Source: Metabacillus arenae
Lineage (GTDB): Bacteria; Bacillota; Bacilli; Bacillales; Bacillaceae
Direction: 5' to 3'
Assembly: GCF_014773385.1 (NCBI RefSeq)
Contig: NZ_JACXAI010000009.1
Coordinates: 1 to 64,000 of the forward strand
Length of the DNA: 64,000 nucleotides
The position numbers and the translations under genes are program-made. Positions within the stretch are counted from its first letter, which is position 1, and each line of letters begins with the position of its first letter. Positions 7,748-17,832 of the stretch are shown here, one piece after another. Under the pieces are notes generated by a model. That model saw nothing but the letters and a program-made list of their open reading frames with translations. It was not told the DNA's origin and searched no databases.

Positions 7748-9514
7748 TTAGCTTACATGTTTTATCATTTTATTTAATGGGGTATGATAAATATCCGTTT
7801 TATCTTCAGGTAAATTGTAATGAACCAATAAAAGGGATGGGTCAAACTCGATTACACCTGCAGTTATATATTTATCCAAATTAAAAGGAGTTACCTCGAT
7901 GATTGAGTGTTTGTTGAGTTCTTTTTCAGACAAGGCTTTTGCTTCAAAGCTTTCCCCTAAAATGTGAGGCTGCTCGATAACTGCTCGATAATAGTCATTT
8001 CTTCCTTTTTTATCAAGTGCATCTTTCCACCATGATTTACGGGGTTTATGTTTTTGATTTCTTAAGTAATCATATTTCATGAGTGTTTCAACGATGGGTA
8101 AGCTTTCTGGAGATCGCTTTTTAATAAAATTGGATAGTCGCTTAAATAAATCCTCCAATTGGTGGCCAATCCTGCTCCATCCTTGTTCGTCCCAATAAGT
8201 CCCAAATTCTTGGAAGAAGTCAAAAGGTGTCGGGAATACGTGGTGAACCAAATAGCCAATCGTAACATCCATTCGGTGGTCATTCCAGTATTTTTCCAGG
8301 ACATCCTCTACTTGTTTAATTTTCATTATATCCTCAAAAGGTAAAATGTCGTTTTTAAGGATTTCATATGGAGAGTGATCCATATATACATATCCGTATT
8401 GTTTTGCACTTATTCGTAATCCTGTGCCTCTAAGCATTTTTAAGAAGCCTAATTGCAGCTCCTCAGGGTTTAAGGCAAAAACGTCATTAAATGTCTTCTT
8501 AAATGAATGATAATCTTCTTCGGGAAGACCGGCAATAAGATCTAAATGCTGGTCAATTTTTCCGCCATCCCGGACCATTGTAACAGTACGGGTTAGCTTT
8601 GAAAAGTTTTGCTTTCGTTTGACGAGCTCATTTGTTAAATCGTTTGTTGATTGAACACCAATTTCAAACCGGAATAAGCCTTTAGGGGCATTTTCATTTA
8701 AAAACCGGATGACTTCAGGTCGCATAATATCAGCTGTAATTTCAAATTGAAATACTGTTCCAGGCAAGTGCTCATCAATTAAAAATTGAAACATTTCTAG
8801 TGCATAGCTGCGGCTTATATTAAAAGTACGATCAACAAACTTAATTGTTTTCGCGCCGTTTTTCATTAAGAAGCGAATATCCTCTTTTATTTTTTCACGA
8901 TCGAAATATCTGACACCGACTTCTATCGATGAAAGGCAAAATTGACAGCTGAAGGGGCAGCCGCGGCTTGTCTCAATATAAGTCACCCGTTTTGACAGCT
9001 GGTCCAAATCTTCTTCAAATCGAAAAGGAGAAGGTAATTCTTTAAGATCAATCTTGTTAGACTGAGGATTTATTTTAATTTGCTTAGAATCACGATAGGC
9101 AATGCCGTTTACTTTTTTAAGATCTTTATCCCCATGGATTTGATCTAAAAATTGTTTAAAGGTCTGTTCTCCTTCACCAATGACGATAAAATCTACCTCA
9201 GGTACATTCTCCATCCATTCGTATGTGTCATAGGTGACTTCAGGTCCCCCAAGAACGATGATTAACGAAGGATTGATTTTTTTCATCATTTTGATGACCT
9301 TAATCGTTTCTTCAATGTTCCATATATAACAACTGAATCCTAGCACATCTGGATTTTTTCGAAAAAGATCTGTCACAATATTCATTGCTGGATCTTTAAT
9401 TGTATATTCTGCAAGCTTAATATCGTACTCCGGCTGGGCATAAGCCTTTAAATAGCGGATAGATAAGCTTGTATGAATGTATTTAGCGTTTAGAGTACTT
9501 ACTACAATATTCAT
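7748..9514 (-). CDS. B12-binding domain radical SAM protein (DUF4080)
   Basis: 588 residues. The N-terminal 130 residues look like a cobalamin-binding Rossmann domain (NAKYIHTSL, VLGFSCYIWN, VLGGPEVTYD, VIGEGE). The radical SAM core follows, with the cluster motif CPFSCQFC around residue 190 and FVDRTFN, FRFEIGVQS, DLIAGLPEED elements. The C-terminal part corresponds to DUF4080. Such proteins bind a 4Fe-4S cluster, SAM and often cobalamin; the substrate of this subfamily is unknown. Start placed at the ATG ending at 9514 (after AAGTGGTG) rather than the GTG four codons before. Single gene with its own terminator. Confidence 0.88.
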   Translation of the reverse strand: MNIVVSTLNAKYIHTSLSIRYLKAYAQPEYDIKLAEYTIKDPAMNIVTDLFRKNPDVLGFSCYIWNIEETIKVIKMMKKINPSLIIVLGGPEVTYDTYEWMENVPEVDFIVIGEGEQTFKQFLDQIHGDKDLKKVNGIAYRDSKQIKINPQSNKIDLKELPSPFRFEEDLDQLSKRVTYIETSRGCPFSCQFCLSSIEVGVRYFDREKIKEDIRFLMKNGAKTIKFVDRTFNISRSYALEMFQFLIDEHLPGTVFQFEITADIMRPEVIRFLNENAPKGLFRFEIGVQSTNDLTNELVKRKQNFSKLTRTVTMVRDGGKIDQHLDLIAGLPEEDYHSFKKTFNDVFALNPEELQLGFLKMLRGTGLRISAKQYGYVYMDHSPYEILKNDILPFEDIMKIKQVEDVLEKYWNDHRMDVTIGYLVHHVFPTPFDFFQEFGTYWDEQGWSRIGHQLEDLFKRLSNFIKKRSPESLPIVETLMKYDYLRNQKHKPRKSWWKDALDKKGRNDYYRAVIEQPHILGESFEAKALSEKELNKHSIIEVTPFNLDKYITAGVIEFDPSLLLVHYNLPEDKTDIYHTPLNKMIKHVS

Positions 9515-9666
9515 TAAAAACACCACTTCTACTTGTAGTTTTATAACTAATATAGTTTATCATAATTTTACAATAAAACGAACTTGAGTTTCCTTTTGCT
9601 TTTCTTACCTATTTTGTCTAAAATTTAACTGTTAAACAGTATGCGTGAATTATTGAGGTGAAAAGG

Positions 9667-10395
9667 TTGAAATATAAGCAGGTCAGACCGCGAAAAATAT
9701 ATGAAGAAGTAGCGGAAACGATTTTAGAAATGATTAAAAAGGGTGAAATAAAACCTGGTGAAAAACTGGATTCAGTTGAGCAGCTGGCCGAAAATTTCAA
9801 TGTCGGGCGTTCAGCGATAAGAGAGGCACTTAGTGCATTAAGAGCAATGGGGATGATTGATATAAAACAAGGGGAAGGAACCTATGTGAAAGAATTTGAC
9901 CCTGATGTATTTTCCCTTCCATTATCTAGTGCAGCCTTAATGAACAAACAGGATATATCGTATTTGTTAGAAGTACGAAGAATTTTAGAGACAGGAGCAG
10001 CAAGAGCAGCTGCTGAAAAAAGAACAGAAGCAGATCTTGAGGACATGCAGATTGCTCTAGGTCAGATGAAGGAAGCTGTAGGGAATGAAGAGCTTGGTGA
10101 GCAAGCAGACCTTTTATTTCACATTGGAATAGCAGCTGCTTCCCATAACCCAATTCTTGTCAATTTAATGAATCATGTATCGGGGATGTTGATTGAATCG
10201 ATGCGGGAAACAAGAAGAATTTTGCTTTATTCAAAACGAAAAAATACGGACCGTCTATATGATGAACATGTTGAAATATTTGAAGCGATTCAAAGCGGAG
10301 ATTCAGATACGGCTGAAAAACGTATGCTCCAGCACTTGGAAAATGTAGAAAAGGTATTAACAAAATATTTTCTAGAAAAGGACTCTTCTATTTGA
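9667..10395 (+). CDS. lutR: L-lactate utilization regulator LutR (GntR/FadR family)
   Basis: 242 residues: an N-terminal GntR winged helix (about 5-75; LAENFNVGRSAIREALSAL) and a FadR-type C-terminal ligand domain (FCD, about 95-225, with metal-binding-type His/Asp positions such as LLFHIGIAAASHNP). Start is TTG at 9667, six bases after GAGGTG; the in-frame GTG at 9658 lies inside that binding site. LutR represses lutABC until L-lactate is present. The gene lies upstream of lutABC in the same direction, and a matching operator stands before lutA. Confidence 0.93.
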   Translation: MKYKQVRPRKIYEEVAETILEMIKKGEIKPGEKLDSVEQLAENFNVGRSAIREALSALRAMGMIDIKQGEGTYVKEFDPDVFSLPLSSAALMNKQDISYLLEVRRILETGAARAAAEKRTEADLEDMQIALGQMKEAVGNEELGEQADLLFHIGIAAASHNPILVNLMNHVSGMLIESMRETRRILLYSKRKNTDRLYDEHVEIFEAIQSGDSDTAEKRMLQHLENVEKVLTKYFLEKDSSI

Positions 10396-10444
10396 AGGGG
10401 CCTTTTAATATAATCAGACTTTTCAAGTCTAATAAACGTATTAC

Positions 10445-10615
10445 AGTTCATTGTGTTGTCCGGCGGAGGCAGACAGGCATAAGGACTTGACGTTTTTGCC
10501 GGTCAGTCGCCATCGCCCGCTAGATAATTCTGTTAAAATGGTTAATCAATGCCAGCTCGTCCGAGTGCTTGTCGCTGAAGGACTATCGCTTTGCGTTTTT
10601 CCCAGTTCATTTACA
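10445..10615. repeat. Long palindromic dispersed repeat, diverged copy
   Basis: Shares GTTGTCCGG, GTCGCCATCG, TTAATCAATGCCAGCTCGTC, GTGCTTGTCGC and CTTTGCGTTTTTC elements with the element at 5747-5930, in the same order but with many changes. No gene in this stretch between lutR and the lut promoter. Confidence 0.6.
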
Positions 10616-10672
10616 TTTTAAAAACAGGAAAGCGCAAATAAATCCTTTATTAAAGATTTAATTTCTAGTTAA

Positions 10673-10683
10673 TCATCAGATGA
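10673..10683 (+). promoter_or_regulatory. LutR operator
   Basis: TCATCAGATGA is an exact match to the LutR consensus TCATC-N1-GATGA described in B. subtilis. It lies 4 bp upstream of the -35 box of lutABC. Confidence 0.85.
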
Positions 10684-10687
10684 CCTG

Positions 10688-10716
10688 TTGACTAAAATAG
10701 AAAAACAAGCTAAATT
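10688..10716 (+). promoter_or_regulatory. lutABC sigma-A promoter
   Basis: TTGACT (10688-10693), 17-bp spacer, TAAATT (10711-10716). Transcription should start near 10723, giving a leader of about 43 bases. Confidence 0.75.
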
Positions 10717-10725
10717 AATAATAAC

Positions 10726-10739
10726 AAAAAGCGTTTACA
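10726..10739 (+). promoter_or_regulatory. Probable CcpA cre site
   Basis: AAAAAGCGTTTACA agrees with the cre consensus (TGTAAGCGTTAACA type) at 10 of 14 positions, including the central AGCGTT. It sits at the start of the transcript, where CcpA would block elongation or promoter clearance, so glucose repression of lactate use is expected. Confidence 0.5.
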
Positions 10740-10765
10740 TTCAGCAGAATTGGGAGAGGTGAAGG

Positions 10766-11494
10766 ATGAAAGTTGCTTTATTTATTACTTGTTTAGTAGA
10801 TATGTTTCAGCCTCGGGTTGGGAAATCCGCAGTAGAACTGCTAGAGCATTTAGGTTGTGAAGTAGAGTTTCCAGAAGAACAAATTTGCTGTGGGCAGCCT
10901 GCTTTTAACAGCGGTTATGTGAAAGAAGCAAAAGAGTCCATGAAACGAATGATCCAAACATTTGAAAAAGCAGATTATGTTGTAACTCCTTCAGGTTCCT
11001 GTGCATCAATGTTTAAAGAATATCCTCATGTTTTTAAAGAAGAACCTGTCTGGGAAGAGAAAGCAAAAGCATTAGCTGAAAAAACGTTTGAATTAACCGA
11101 ATTTATCGTCGGTGTGTTAAAGGTAGAAAATGTAGGAGCTTCTCTAACAGGAAGAGCAACTTATCATACCTCTTGCCATATGACGAGATTACTAGGGATA
11201 AAAGATGAACCTATCAAACTTCTAAACCAAGTTAAAGGATTAGATTATGTGCCGCTAAAAAACAATCACGATTGCTGCGGGTTCGGAGGGACCTTTTCAG
11301 TTAAAATGGATCGTATTTCAGAGCAAATGGTCGAAGAGAAAGCAGCCCATATTGAAGGGACAGAGCCTGATTTTTTAATAGGAGCGGATTGTGGCTGTCT
11401 TATGAATATTGGTGGAAAAATTGACAGAAAAGGAAAACCAATAAAAGTGCTCCACATAGCTGAGGTACTAAATCATCGAGAAGAAAGAAGGTGA
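10766..11494 (+). CDS. lutA: L-lactate utilization protein LutA (CCG-domain)
   Basis: 242 residues, two cysteine-rich CCG domains (CCGQP near residue 43 and CCGFGG near 170) of the kind found in GlcF and heterodisulfide reductase subunits. LutA, LutB and LutC together oxidise L-lactate to pyruvate in bacilli, with LutA and LutB carrying iron-sulfur centres. ATG follows GGGAGAGGTG. First gene of lutABC; lutB starts 7 bases after its stop. Confidence 0.95.
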   Translation: MKVALFITCLVDMFQPRVGKSAVELLEHLGCEVEFPEEQICCGQPAFNSGYVKEAKESMKRMIQTFEKADYVVTPSGSCASMFKEYPHVFKEEPVWEEKAKALAEKTFELTEFIVGVLKVENVGASLTGRATYHTSCHMTRLLGIKDEPIKLLNQVKGLDYVPLKNNHDCCGFGGTFSVKMDRISEQMVEEKAAHIEGTEPDFLIGADCGCLMNIGGKIDRKGKPIKVLHIAEVLNHREERR

Positions 11495-11501
11495 CCGGCA
11501 G

Positions 11502-12932
11502 ATGGCAATGAAAATTAAACATGAGCCCTTTAAAGCTAGAGTAGAAGAAGGCGTGGAAGATGTTTTTATGCGAGGAGCTGTTGCAAGTGCTCAAGAACGA
11601 TTAAGAGCACGTCGTCTTGCTGCAGCTGATGAGCTTGGCAATTGGGAAGAATGGCGGGAGCTGGGTGAGGAAATTCGTCAGAATACGTTAGAAAATTTAG
11701 ATTTCTATTTGTATCAATTAAGTGAAAATGTCTCAAAGCGCGGCGGCCACGTCTTTTTTGCGAAAACGCCGGAAGAAGCGAACTCCTACATTAAAAAGGT
11801 TGTTGAAAGCAAAAACGCGAAAAAAATTGTAAAATCAAAATCAATGGTAACAGAAGAAATTAACATGAATGCTTGTTTAGAAGAAGCAGGATGTGAGGTC
11901 ATTGAGACAGACTTAGGAGAATACATTTTGCAGATTGACGATCATGACCCTCCCTCTCACATTGTAGCCCCTGCGCTTCATAAAAATAAAGAGCAAATAA
12001 GAGATGTTTTTAAGCAAAAACTAGGTTATTTAAAAACAGAGAAACCCGAAGAGCTCGCTCTTCATGCAAGAGAAATGCTTCGTAAGGAATTTCTTTCTGC
12101 TGATCTCGGAATTACCGGCTGTAATTTTGCTATTGCCGAATCAGGATCGGTCAGCCTTGTTACAAATGAAGGAAATGCCCGATTAGCAACGGCGCTCCCT
12201 AAAACGCAAATTACAGTCATGGGGATGGAAAGAATCGTCCCAACCTTTGAAGAATTTGAAGTCCTTGTCTCACTTTTAACACGAAGTGCTGTTGGACAAA
12301 AGCTGACGAGCTATGTTACAGCCTTGACTGGCCCGAAGCAAACGGTGGAAGCGGATGGTCCCGAAGAATTTCACTTGGTTATTGTAGATAACGGGCGCTC
12401 TAACATCCTAGGAACTGAATTTCAATCCGTCTTACAATGTATCCGCTGTGCAGCATGTGTGAATGTTTGTCCGGTTTATCGTCATATTGGCGGCCATACT
12501 TATGGCTCCATCTATTCGGGGCCAATCGGAGCTGTATTGTCGCCGTTACTCGGAGGCTATGATGACTTTAAAGAGCTCCCTTATGCGTCAACACTGTGCG
12601 CAGCATGCACCGAAGCGTGTCCTGTTAAAATTCCGTTACATGAGCTTCTTCATAAACACCGCCAAGTGATTGTTGAAAAAGAGGGAAGAGCACCTATCTC
12701 GGAAAAACTGGCGATGAAAGCATTCGGTCTTGGGGCAGCGTCCTCATCTTTATATAATCTAGGCTCTAAGTTTGCATCGTCTGCTATGAATCCATTTACT
12801 CAAAATGAAAAAATTTCAAAAGGACCAGGTCCTCTAAAAGCTTGGACGCAATCAAGAGATTTTCCTGCTCCTGCGAAACAAAGATTTAGAGATTGGTATA
12901 AAAAACGAACTCAGGAGGATGAACAATCATGA
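11502..12932 (+). CDS. lutB: L-lactate utilization iron-sulfur protein LutB
   Basis: 476 residues. The N-terminal about 300 residues are the LUD domain shared with LutC; then two 4Fe-4S ferredoxin motifs, [12 protein letters not shown] and CAACTEACP, and a short C-terminal LutB domain. It is the electron-transfer core of the lactate-oxidising complex. ATG preceded by AAGAAGGTG. The stop overlaps the lutC start by 4 bases (ATGA), indicating translational coupling. Confidence 0.95.
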   Translation: MAMKIKHEPFKARVEEGVEDVFMRGAVASAQERLRARRLAAADELGNWEEWRELGEEIRQNTLENLDFYLYQLSENVSKRGGHVFFAKTPEEANSYIKKVVESKNAKKIVKSKSMVTEEINMNACLEEAGCEVIETDLGEYILQIDDHDPPSHIVAPALHKNKEQIRDVFKQKLGYLKTEKPEELALHAREMLRKEFLSADLGITGCNFAIAESGSVSLVTNEGNARLATALPKTQITVMGMERIVPTFEEFEVLVSLLTRSAVGQKLTSYVTALTGPKQTVEADGPEEFHLVIVDNGRSNILGTEFQSVLQCIRCAACVNVCPVYRHIGGHTYGSIYSGPIGAVLSPLLGGYDDFKELPYASTLCAACTEACPVKIPLHELLHKHRQVIVEKEGRAPISEKLAMKAFGLGAASSSLYNLGSKFASSAMNPFTQNEKISKGPGPLKAWTQSRDFPAPAKQRFRDWYKKRTQEDEQS

Positions 12933-13651
12933 GTAGTAAAATTTATGGGCGCGAATCCTTTATCGAAAAAATAGCCGCAGAGCTTGGCAGACCGATTAGA
13001 AAAGAAGGCGTCTTGCGTCCTCAATGGAAGAAAACCCCACAATATCATGTCTTAGCTGAGGCAGACCAGGATGAACTCGTGCAAGTATTAATGAAACAAT
13101 GTGAATTCATTCATACGAATGTCGTCCTGACTGATGTTTTGCACCTTAGAGGCGTGCTTGAAAAGTCAATTGAGGAGTTTGGAAATGGTTCAGTTATCAC
13201 ATGGGATGATCCGAGATTTTCTGAATATGGAATTGCAAGCTTGCTAAATGCCGAACTTCCTGCAAAAAACATTGCTGTATCAAAATGGGATCCCCTAAAT
13301 GGCAGGGAGGAAAATATTGAATTAGCTGAAAAAGCAAATGTAGGTATTACATTCTCTGACCTTACCCTGGCTGAATCAGGAACAGTGGTTTTATACAGTG
13401 ATGCCGGAAAAGGACGGTCAGTAAGCCTGCTCCCTTCCACATATATTGCGATTATCCCGAAAAGTTCCATTGTACCCCGAATGACACAGGCCGCAGAGAT
13501 CCTTCACAATAAAGTTGATTCAGGAGAGCAGGTTGCTTCCTGTATCAACTTTATATCAGGTCCCAGCAACTCTGCAGACATTGAAATGAATCTTGTCGTT
13601 GGTGTGCACGGCCCTATTCGAGCGACCTATATCATTGTGGATGATAAGTAA
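12929..13651 (+). CDS. lutC: L-lactate utilization protein LutC
   Basis: 240 residues, LUD/YkgG domain over most of its length ([37 protein letters not shown] typical of the family). No cysteine cluster. It is the third part of the LutABC lactate-to-pyruvate system. The start overlaps lutB; AGGAGGATG lies just upstream. The operon ends here, with a terminator about 100 bases on. Confidence 0.95.
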   Translation: MSSKIYGRESFIEKIAAELGRPIRKEGVLRPQWKKTPQYHVLAEADQDELVQVLMKQCEFIHTNVVLTDVLHLRGVLEKSIEEFGNGSVITWDDPRFSEYGIASLLNAELPAKNIAVSKWDPLNGREENIELAEKANVGITFSDLTLAESGTVVLYSDAGKGRSVSLLPSTYIAIIPKSSIVPRMTQAAEILHNKVDSGEQVASCINFISGPSNSADIEMNLVVGVHGPIRATYIIVDDK

Positions 13652-13748
13652 TAAGGAGAGGCTTAGGATTTAAAGGTTAGTAATAAAACGTTTGGAGTAT
13701 CCCTGCGTTTGAGTTACTTATTTAATAATAGGTTTAAAACCATTAATA

Positions 13749-13774
13749 AAAAACCGCCAGGCCTGGCGGTTTTC
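13749..13774. terminator. Bidirectional terminator lutC / ykrP
   Basis: AAACCGCCAG-GC-CTGGCGGTTT with A-rich and T-rich flanks, between convergent genes. Confidence 0.9.
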
Positions 13775-13780
13775 ATTAGA

Positions 13781-14782
13781 TTATCGTATTTCCTTTATCG
13801 CTTGCTTTAAATTTGTAGCTCTTAGTTCAATGACAGGCTGGGCAATGGTTTTAACGAAATTACTTGATAACAGCAATGTGAGTAATATGGATAGGACAAC
13901 TAAGAGTGTTAAGCTTTCATAATCCTTTATAAAGTCAGGTAAAGCACTGTTTCGGAAATAACCGATGAATAAACCGTGCAAGAGATAGACAAAGAAAGTT
14001 CTTGTACCGAGATGAGTAAAAAACGTTTGCCGTGTTGGAATAAATGCTAAAAAGCTAATCGTTGTGATGAAGGTTAACGTGTAAAAGCCTAACCGAACAA
14101 AACTGCTGATAACATTTACTTCTCCAAATTCTGAATACGGTTTTGATCCGAATAACCAGCTGTAGTCGAATTCAAGGAAAAAGTATGAGAAAAAGGTTAG
14201 GACCATTAAGGAGGCTGCAAAAAGACGTGCTTTTTGAGTCGTCACCTTTCTAAAGTGGTCCCTTTGTAAGTAATAGCCGATTAAAAAAATCGGGAAAAAC
14301 ACAAACGTTCTCGACAAACTTAAATAATTACTAATAAAGTCAATGTACCCAACCGCTATTCCGATTACAAAGGCTGTTAAAATCGCCCATTGTTTTGACA
14401 TTTTTGTAAATGGTATTAACAGGACATTCCAGAAAAACAAGCTTATCAGGAACCATAATGACCATTGCGGATCTAGCGGATCCAATGCGACAACACTTTC
14501 ATCCTGGATTAAATAATAATAGACTGAATAAAGCCCTTGAAAAATTAGATAAGGCAGAATTAGCTTTTTGGCTACTTTTTTTACATAACCTGGTTTATTA
14601 AATCCCTTGGCAAAATAGCCTGAGATTAATATAAAAGCCGGCATATGAAACGTGTAAACAAATTTATAAATATTCAGCATCAATTCATTATCGTCGATGA
14701 ACGAACGAATGATATGCCCAAAGACAACAAGGAGAATTAAGATAAATTTAGCGTTATCAAAATAGCTGTCTCTGCTTTTCAT
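13781..14782 (-). CDS. ykrP: Membrane acyltransferase 3 family protein YkrP
   Basis: 333 residues, about ten hydrophobic helices, acyltransferase-3/OafA type. The N-terminus DSYFDNAKFILILLVVFGH carries the family's catalytic-type His, with FHMPAFILISGYF and LWFLISLFFW further on. Such enzymes acylate extracytoplasmic sugars or cell-envelope polymers; the substrate here is unknown. B. subtilis ykrP also lies between ktrD and kinE, supporting the symbol. Of two adjacent ATGs I chose the second (ending at 14782), better spaced from AGGTGAT. Confidence 0.85.
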   Translation of the reverse strand: MKSRDSYFDNAKFILILLVVFGHIIRSFIDDNELMLNIYKFVYTFHMPAFILISGYFAKGFNKPGYVKKVAKKLILPYLIFQGLYSVYYYLIQDESVVALDPLDPQWSLWFLISLFFWNVLLIPFTKMSKQWAILTAFVIGIAVGYIDFISNYLSLSRTFVFFPIFLIGYYLQRDHFRKVTTQKARLFAASLMVLTFFSYFFLEFDYSWLFGSKPYSEFGEVNVISSFVRLGFYTLTFITTISFLAFIPTRQTFFTHLGTRTFFVYLLHGLFIGYFRNSALPDFIKDYESLTLLVVLSILLTLLLSSNFVKTIAQPVIELRATNLKQAIKEIR

Positions 14783-15192
14783 CATATCACCTATTTTCTG
14801 TTGAATTCTTTCATGTTGCAGACTTGCATATCTATTGTATACCCCCCTGTAAGGTAAAATAAAATCATTTCGAGGTCTTTTAATGTTTTTGTAAAGTAAT
14901 GTTAATCTATCGTAAAAGTTTTGTTAATTTATCCCACTCTACACGGTCAGTAAAATAGTTTGGGAAAAGAACACAAACTTAAAGCGCCACGACCATAGCG
15001 GGCGTCTTTGTGATCAACATCCTGCGGGTCCCCCTAACCATTTGATACCCACTGATGGGAGAATCACTTTATAAAAAAAGAATGAGAATAATAGTAAAAA
15101 GGAAAGGTTTTTCTTTATGCTTGAAGGACTATGCATGTATTTGTAGAAATATAAACAAAGAAAATGAGGGATAGAACAAGGGGTGTAAAAGG
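14783..15192. other. Intergenic region upstream of kinE
   Basis: 410 bp between divergent ykrP and kinE. No gene. It contains a GC-rich patch at about 14982-15055 (GCGCCACGACCATAGCGGGC, CCCACTGATGGG) that resembles debris of the dispersed palindromic repeats. No clear promoter was recognised. Confidence 0.45.
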
Positions 15193-17400
15193 ATGGTTCG
15201 TACACTTGGGGATCCGACGGTTGATGACTTGAAAAGAGAAATACTTAGATTAAGTGAAGAAAACATGAAGTTAAAAGCAGAAGTGAATAAGCATAAAATA
15301 ATCTTCAATGGCGCCCTAGATGCCATTATTATTTTTGATCAAGAGATGAATTTTATTGATGTCAATCAAGCAGCAATAGGCATGTTTAATCTTAGCGAGG
15401 AAGAATTAAAGAAAAGGTCTCTGAGCGACTTTTTAGGATTAGTACCGAAAGAGGCAATAGAACAGCATCGAAAGGTTCTAGCGGAAACTGGCACCTTAAA
15501 TGATGAAATTATGATTAAACTTGATAACGGCCAAATAAAATTTTTAGAATTTACGGCAAAAAAACGAGCGATTGGCGATTATGATCTGTCCATTATACGC
15601 GACATTTCAACTAAGAAAATGCTTGAACGGGAAAGAACAATAAATGAACAGCTTTTTAAGGATCTTTTTCACCGGGCAGTCGATGGAATTGTCATATTTG
15701 ATGAAACTGGCAGGTTTGTCGATGCAAATCAATCATTTTGTTTGAGCTTTGAAATTGAGAAGGAAAGACTGTCCTTCTTGCAATTTGATGATTTTGTTGA
15801 GGAAAAATATGAATATAAATTAGAAAAGCTGTGGCAGGTTTTATCAGACAAAGGCAGGGCAAAAGGAGAATTGCCTGTCCAGCTTTCGAGCGGAGCAAAA
15901 AAAATCTTTGAATTTACCACTACATCTAACATTTTAAATGGTTACTACATGTCTATCATGCGAGATATTACAGAAAAACGAAACATGGAATTAAAATTGT
16001 TTAAAAGTGAAGAAAGGTTCCGCGAGATTTTTGAAAATGCAATCGATGCTATTATCATCTGGGAAGAGACGGGAAGGATTTTAAAAGCAAATCAATCAGC
16101 CAGCAGAGCGTTTGAGCTTCCGCTTGATGATTTGATAGGCAGCAAAATATCAGACTTTGTTGATAAAAATGATTCGCGTTATGAAGATGTCAAAAGAAGA
16201 TACTTTGAGGAAGGAGCCATAAGAGAAGAGCTTCTTTTTAATATGGCAAACGGCCAGAGAAAAGAGCTGGAATTCACCTCTAAAATGGGGATTATTGAAG
16301 GTCAGCACTTGACAATCTTAAGAAATGTAAGTGATCGTAAGAAAATGGAGAAAGAGCTCCGTGAAAGTGAGGAAAAATTCCGTAAGATCTTTGATGGTGC
16401 AATGGACGGGATTGTTTTATTTGATCAAAATTATCGGATTATTGATGCTAATCCTGTTGCAATCGAGATTCTCGAGGTCCCGGATGGTCAAATTCAGAAT
16501 TACCATTTAAGCAATATTGTCCAATCTGAGAAATACAAGAATTTTAGACAATTGGTGAAAATGATTCGTGAACATGATGAAGTTGTAGAAGAGTACCCAT
16601 TTAAGCTTCTTAATCAAAAAGAGAAAATTTTAGAGTTTTCATTTAAACGAAACATTAACAAAAATTTTGGATTGGTCACTTTTCGTGATGTAACAGAGCG
16701 GAAAGAATTGGAGGAACAGTTAAGAAAATCTGATACTTTAAATGTAGTTGGGGAGCTTGCAGCTGGAATTGCGCACGAGATTCGAAATCCTATGACTGCT
16801 TTGAAAGGGTTTATTCAGTTATTAGAGGGCAGTGTTAAAGAGGATTTCTCCATGTACTTTAACATAATCACATCTGAACTAAAGCGAATTGAATCGATTA
16901 TAACTGAGTTTCTAATCCTTTCTAAGCCTCAGGCGATTCAATTTGAGGAAAAAGATGTAGTAAAAATAATGAGAGATACAATTGATCTTCTGAACGCTCA
17001 AGCGATTATCGCAAATGTTCAAATTGAGCTGTATATTCCAGAAACAATCCCTGCTATTTATTGTGAGCCAAATCAATTAAAACAAGTATTTATAAATATT
17101 TTAAAAAATGCGATCGAAGTTATGCAAGACGGGGGAACGATAATCGTTTCTATTAAATCCCATGAAGACCATCATGTGATCATTTCAATTAAAGACCAAG
17201 GTTCAGGAATCCCCGAAGATAAACTAAAAAGGTTAGGCGAGCCATTCTATACAACGAAAGAGCGTGGTACCGGGCTTGGTTTAATGGTAAGCTATAAAAT
17301 TATTGAAGAGCACTGCGGAGCCGTAGAGGTAGAAAGTGAAGTGGGCGAAGGAACGACCTTTCATCTGAAGCTGCCAGTTCATCAACATCATAATAATTAA
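15193..17400 (+). CDS. kinE: Sporulation-type sensor histidine kinase KinE, four PAS domains
   Basis: 735 residues (B. subtilis KinE 738). No membrane segment: a short coiled start, then four consecutive PAS domains (about 35-150, 155-270, 280-395, 400-510; each begins with a GALDAIIIFD/AVDGIVIFD-type motif). Then a HisKA domain with phospho-acceptor His528 in GIAHEIRNPM, and an ATPase with N box (NILKNAIEVM), G1 (DQGSGIPE) and G2 (GTGLGL). It would phosphorylate Spo0F in the sporulation phosphorelay in response to cytoplasmic signals. ATG follows AAGGGGTG by 7 bases. Locus position (after ykrP) supports the name. Confidence 0.9.
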   Translation: MVRTLGDPTVDDLKREILRLSEENMKLKAEVNKHKIIFNGALDAIIIFDQEMNFIDVNQAAIGMFNLSEEELKKRSLSDFLGLVPKEAIEQHRKVLAETGTLNDEIMIKLDNGQIKFLEFTAKKRAIGDYDLSIIRDISTKKMLERERTINEQLFKDLFHRAVDGIVIFDETGRFVDANQSFCLSFEIEKERLSFLQFDDFVEEKYEYKLEKLWQVLSDKGRAKGELPVQLSSGAKKIFEFTTTSNILNGYYMSIMRDITEKRNMELKLFKSEERFREIFENAIDAIIIWEETGRILKANQSASRAFELPLDDLIGSKISDFVDKNDSRYEDVKRRYFEEGAIREELLFNMANGQRKELEFTSKMGIIEGQHLTILRNVSDRKKMEKELRESEEKFRKIFDGAMDGIVLFDQNYRIIDANPVAIEILEVPDGQIQNYHLSNIVQSEKYKNFRQLVKMIREHDEVVEEYPFKLLNQKEKILEFSFKRNINKNFGLVTFRDVTERKELEEQLRKSDTLNVVGELAAGIAHEIRNPMTALKGFIQLLEGSVKEDFSMYFNIITSELKRIESIITEFLILSKPQAIQFEEKDVVKIMRDTIDLLNAQAIIANVQIELYIPETIPAIYCEPNQLKQVFINILKNAIEVMQDGGTIIVSIKSHEDHHVIISIKDQGSGIPEDKLKRLGEPFYTTKERGTGLGLMVSYKIIEEHCGAVEVESEVGEGTTFHLKLPVHQHHNN

Positions 17401-17470
17401 GGGACCCGGCCTATGAAGCCAATCCGCCATAAAAGGCGAAAGACTCATTTTATGGTCGCCGATATGCTGT
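17401..17470. repeat. Fragment of dispersed palindromic repeat
   Basis: AAGCCAATCCG followed about 35 bases later by GGTCGCCGATATG, both signatures of the element at 5747-5930, with the middle deleted. It directly follows the kinE stop. Confidence 0.55.
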
Positions 17471-17574
17471 ATTATTACATTTTTATTTTTAGCTTGTCAC
17501 CTTTTTGAACATGCGACATATTATTTATTATAGTAAATAAAGTTGTATAAAGGAAAAATAGGCAGGTGTTAATG

Positions 17575-17688
17575 ATGATCAAGCGTGAGAGACAGAGGAA
17601 AATCCTCTTTTATGCAAGCTTATTGTCTAAAATGAATGTGATTACTGAACAACAGAAAGCTTCCATCATGACAAAATTAAGTTCCTGA
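17575..17688 (+). CDS. Very small hypothetical protein (37 aa)
   Basis: 37 residues starting MIKRERQRKILFYASLLSKM, ending TKLSS. The second of two tandem ATGs (17575) is six bases after AGGTG, and the stop codon is inside the stem of a strong terminator, which favours a real short gene. Basic amphipathic helix. No family recognised. Confidence 0.55.
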   Translation: MIKRERQRKILFYASLLSKMNVITEQQKASIMTKLSS

Positions 17689-17708
17689 GTATATCAGGAG
17701 CTTTTTTT
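17681..17708 (+). terminator. Terminator of the 37-aa gene
   Basis: GTTCCTGA-GTATA-TCAGGAGC followed by nine T; the left arm overlaps the stop codon. Confidence 0.9.
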
Positions 17709-17783
17709 TTAGGTCAACCTTTATTGTCATGAAACACTTTGTCCCGATTGAAAGAGTAAGGATATTTTCTATTTTACAATTTA

Positions 17784-17822
17784 TTGAAATTAGATTATTA
17801 TCTAATTAGATATTTATCTAAT
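17784..17822 (+). promoter_or_regulatory. Promoter with tandem palindromic operator of ArsR-DUF2087 gene
   Basis: Two overlapping 7-4-7 palindromes: ATTAGAT-TATT-ATCTAAT (17789-17806) and ATTAGAT-ATTT-ATCTAAT (17805-17822), sharing two bases. A plausible sigma-A promoter is woven in: TTGAAA (17784-17789), 17 bp, TAGATA (17807-17812). The second palindrome ends against the ribosome binding site. This geometry fits autorepression by the downstream ArsR-type protein. Confidence 0.7.
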
Positions 17823-17832
17823 GAGGTGTATT

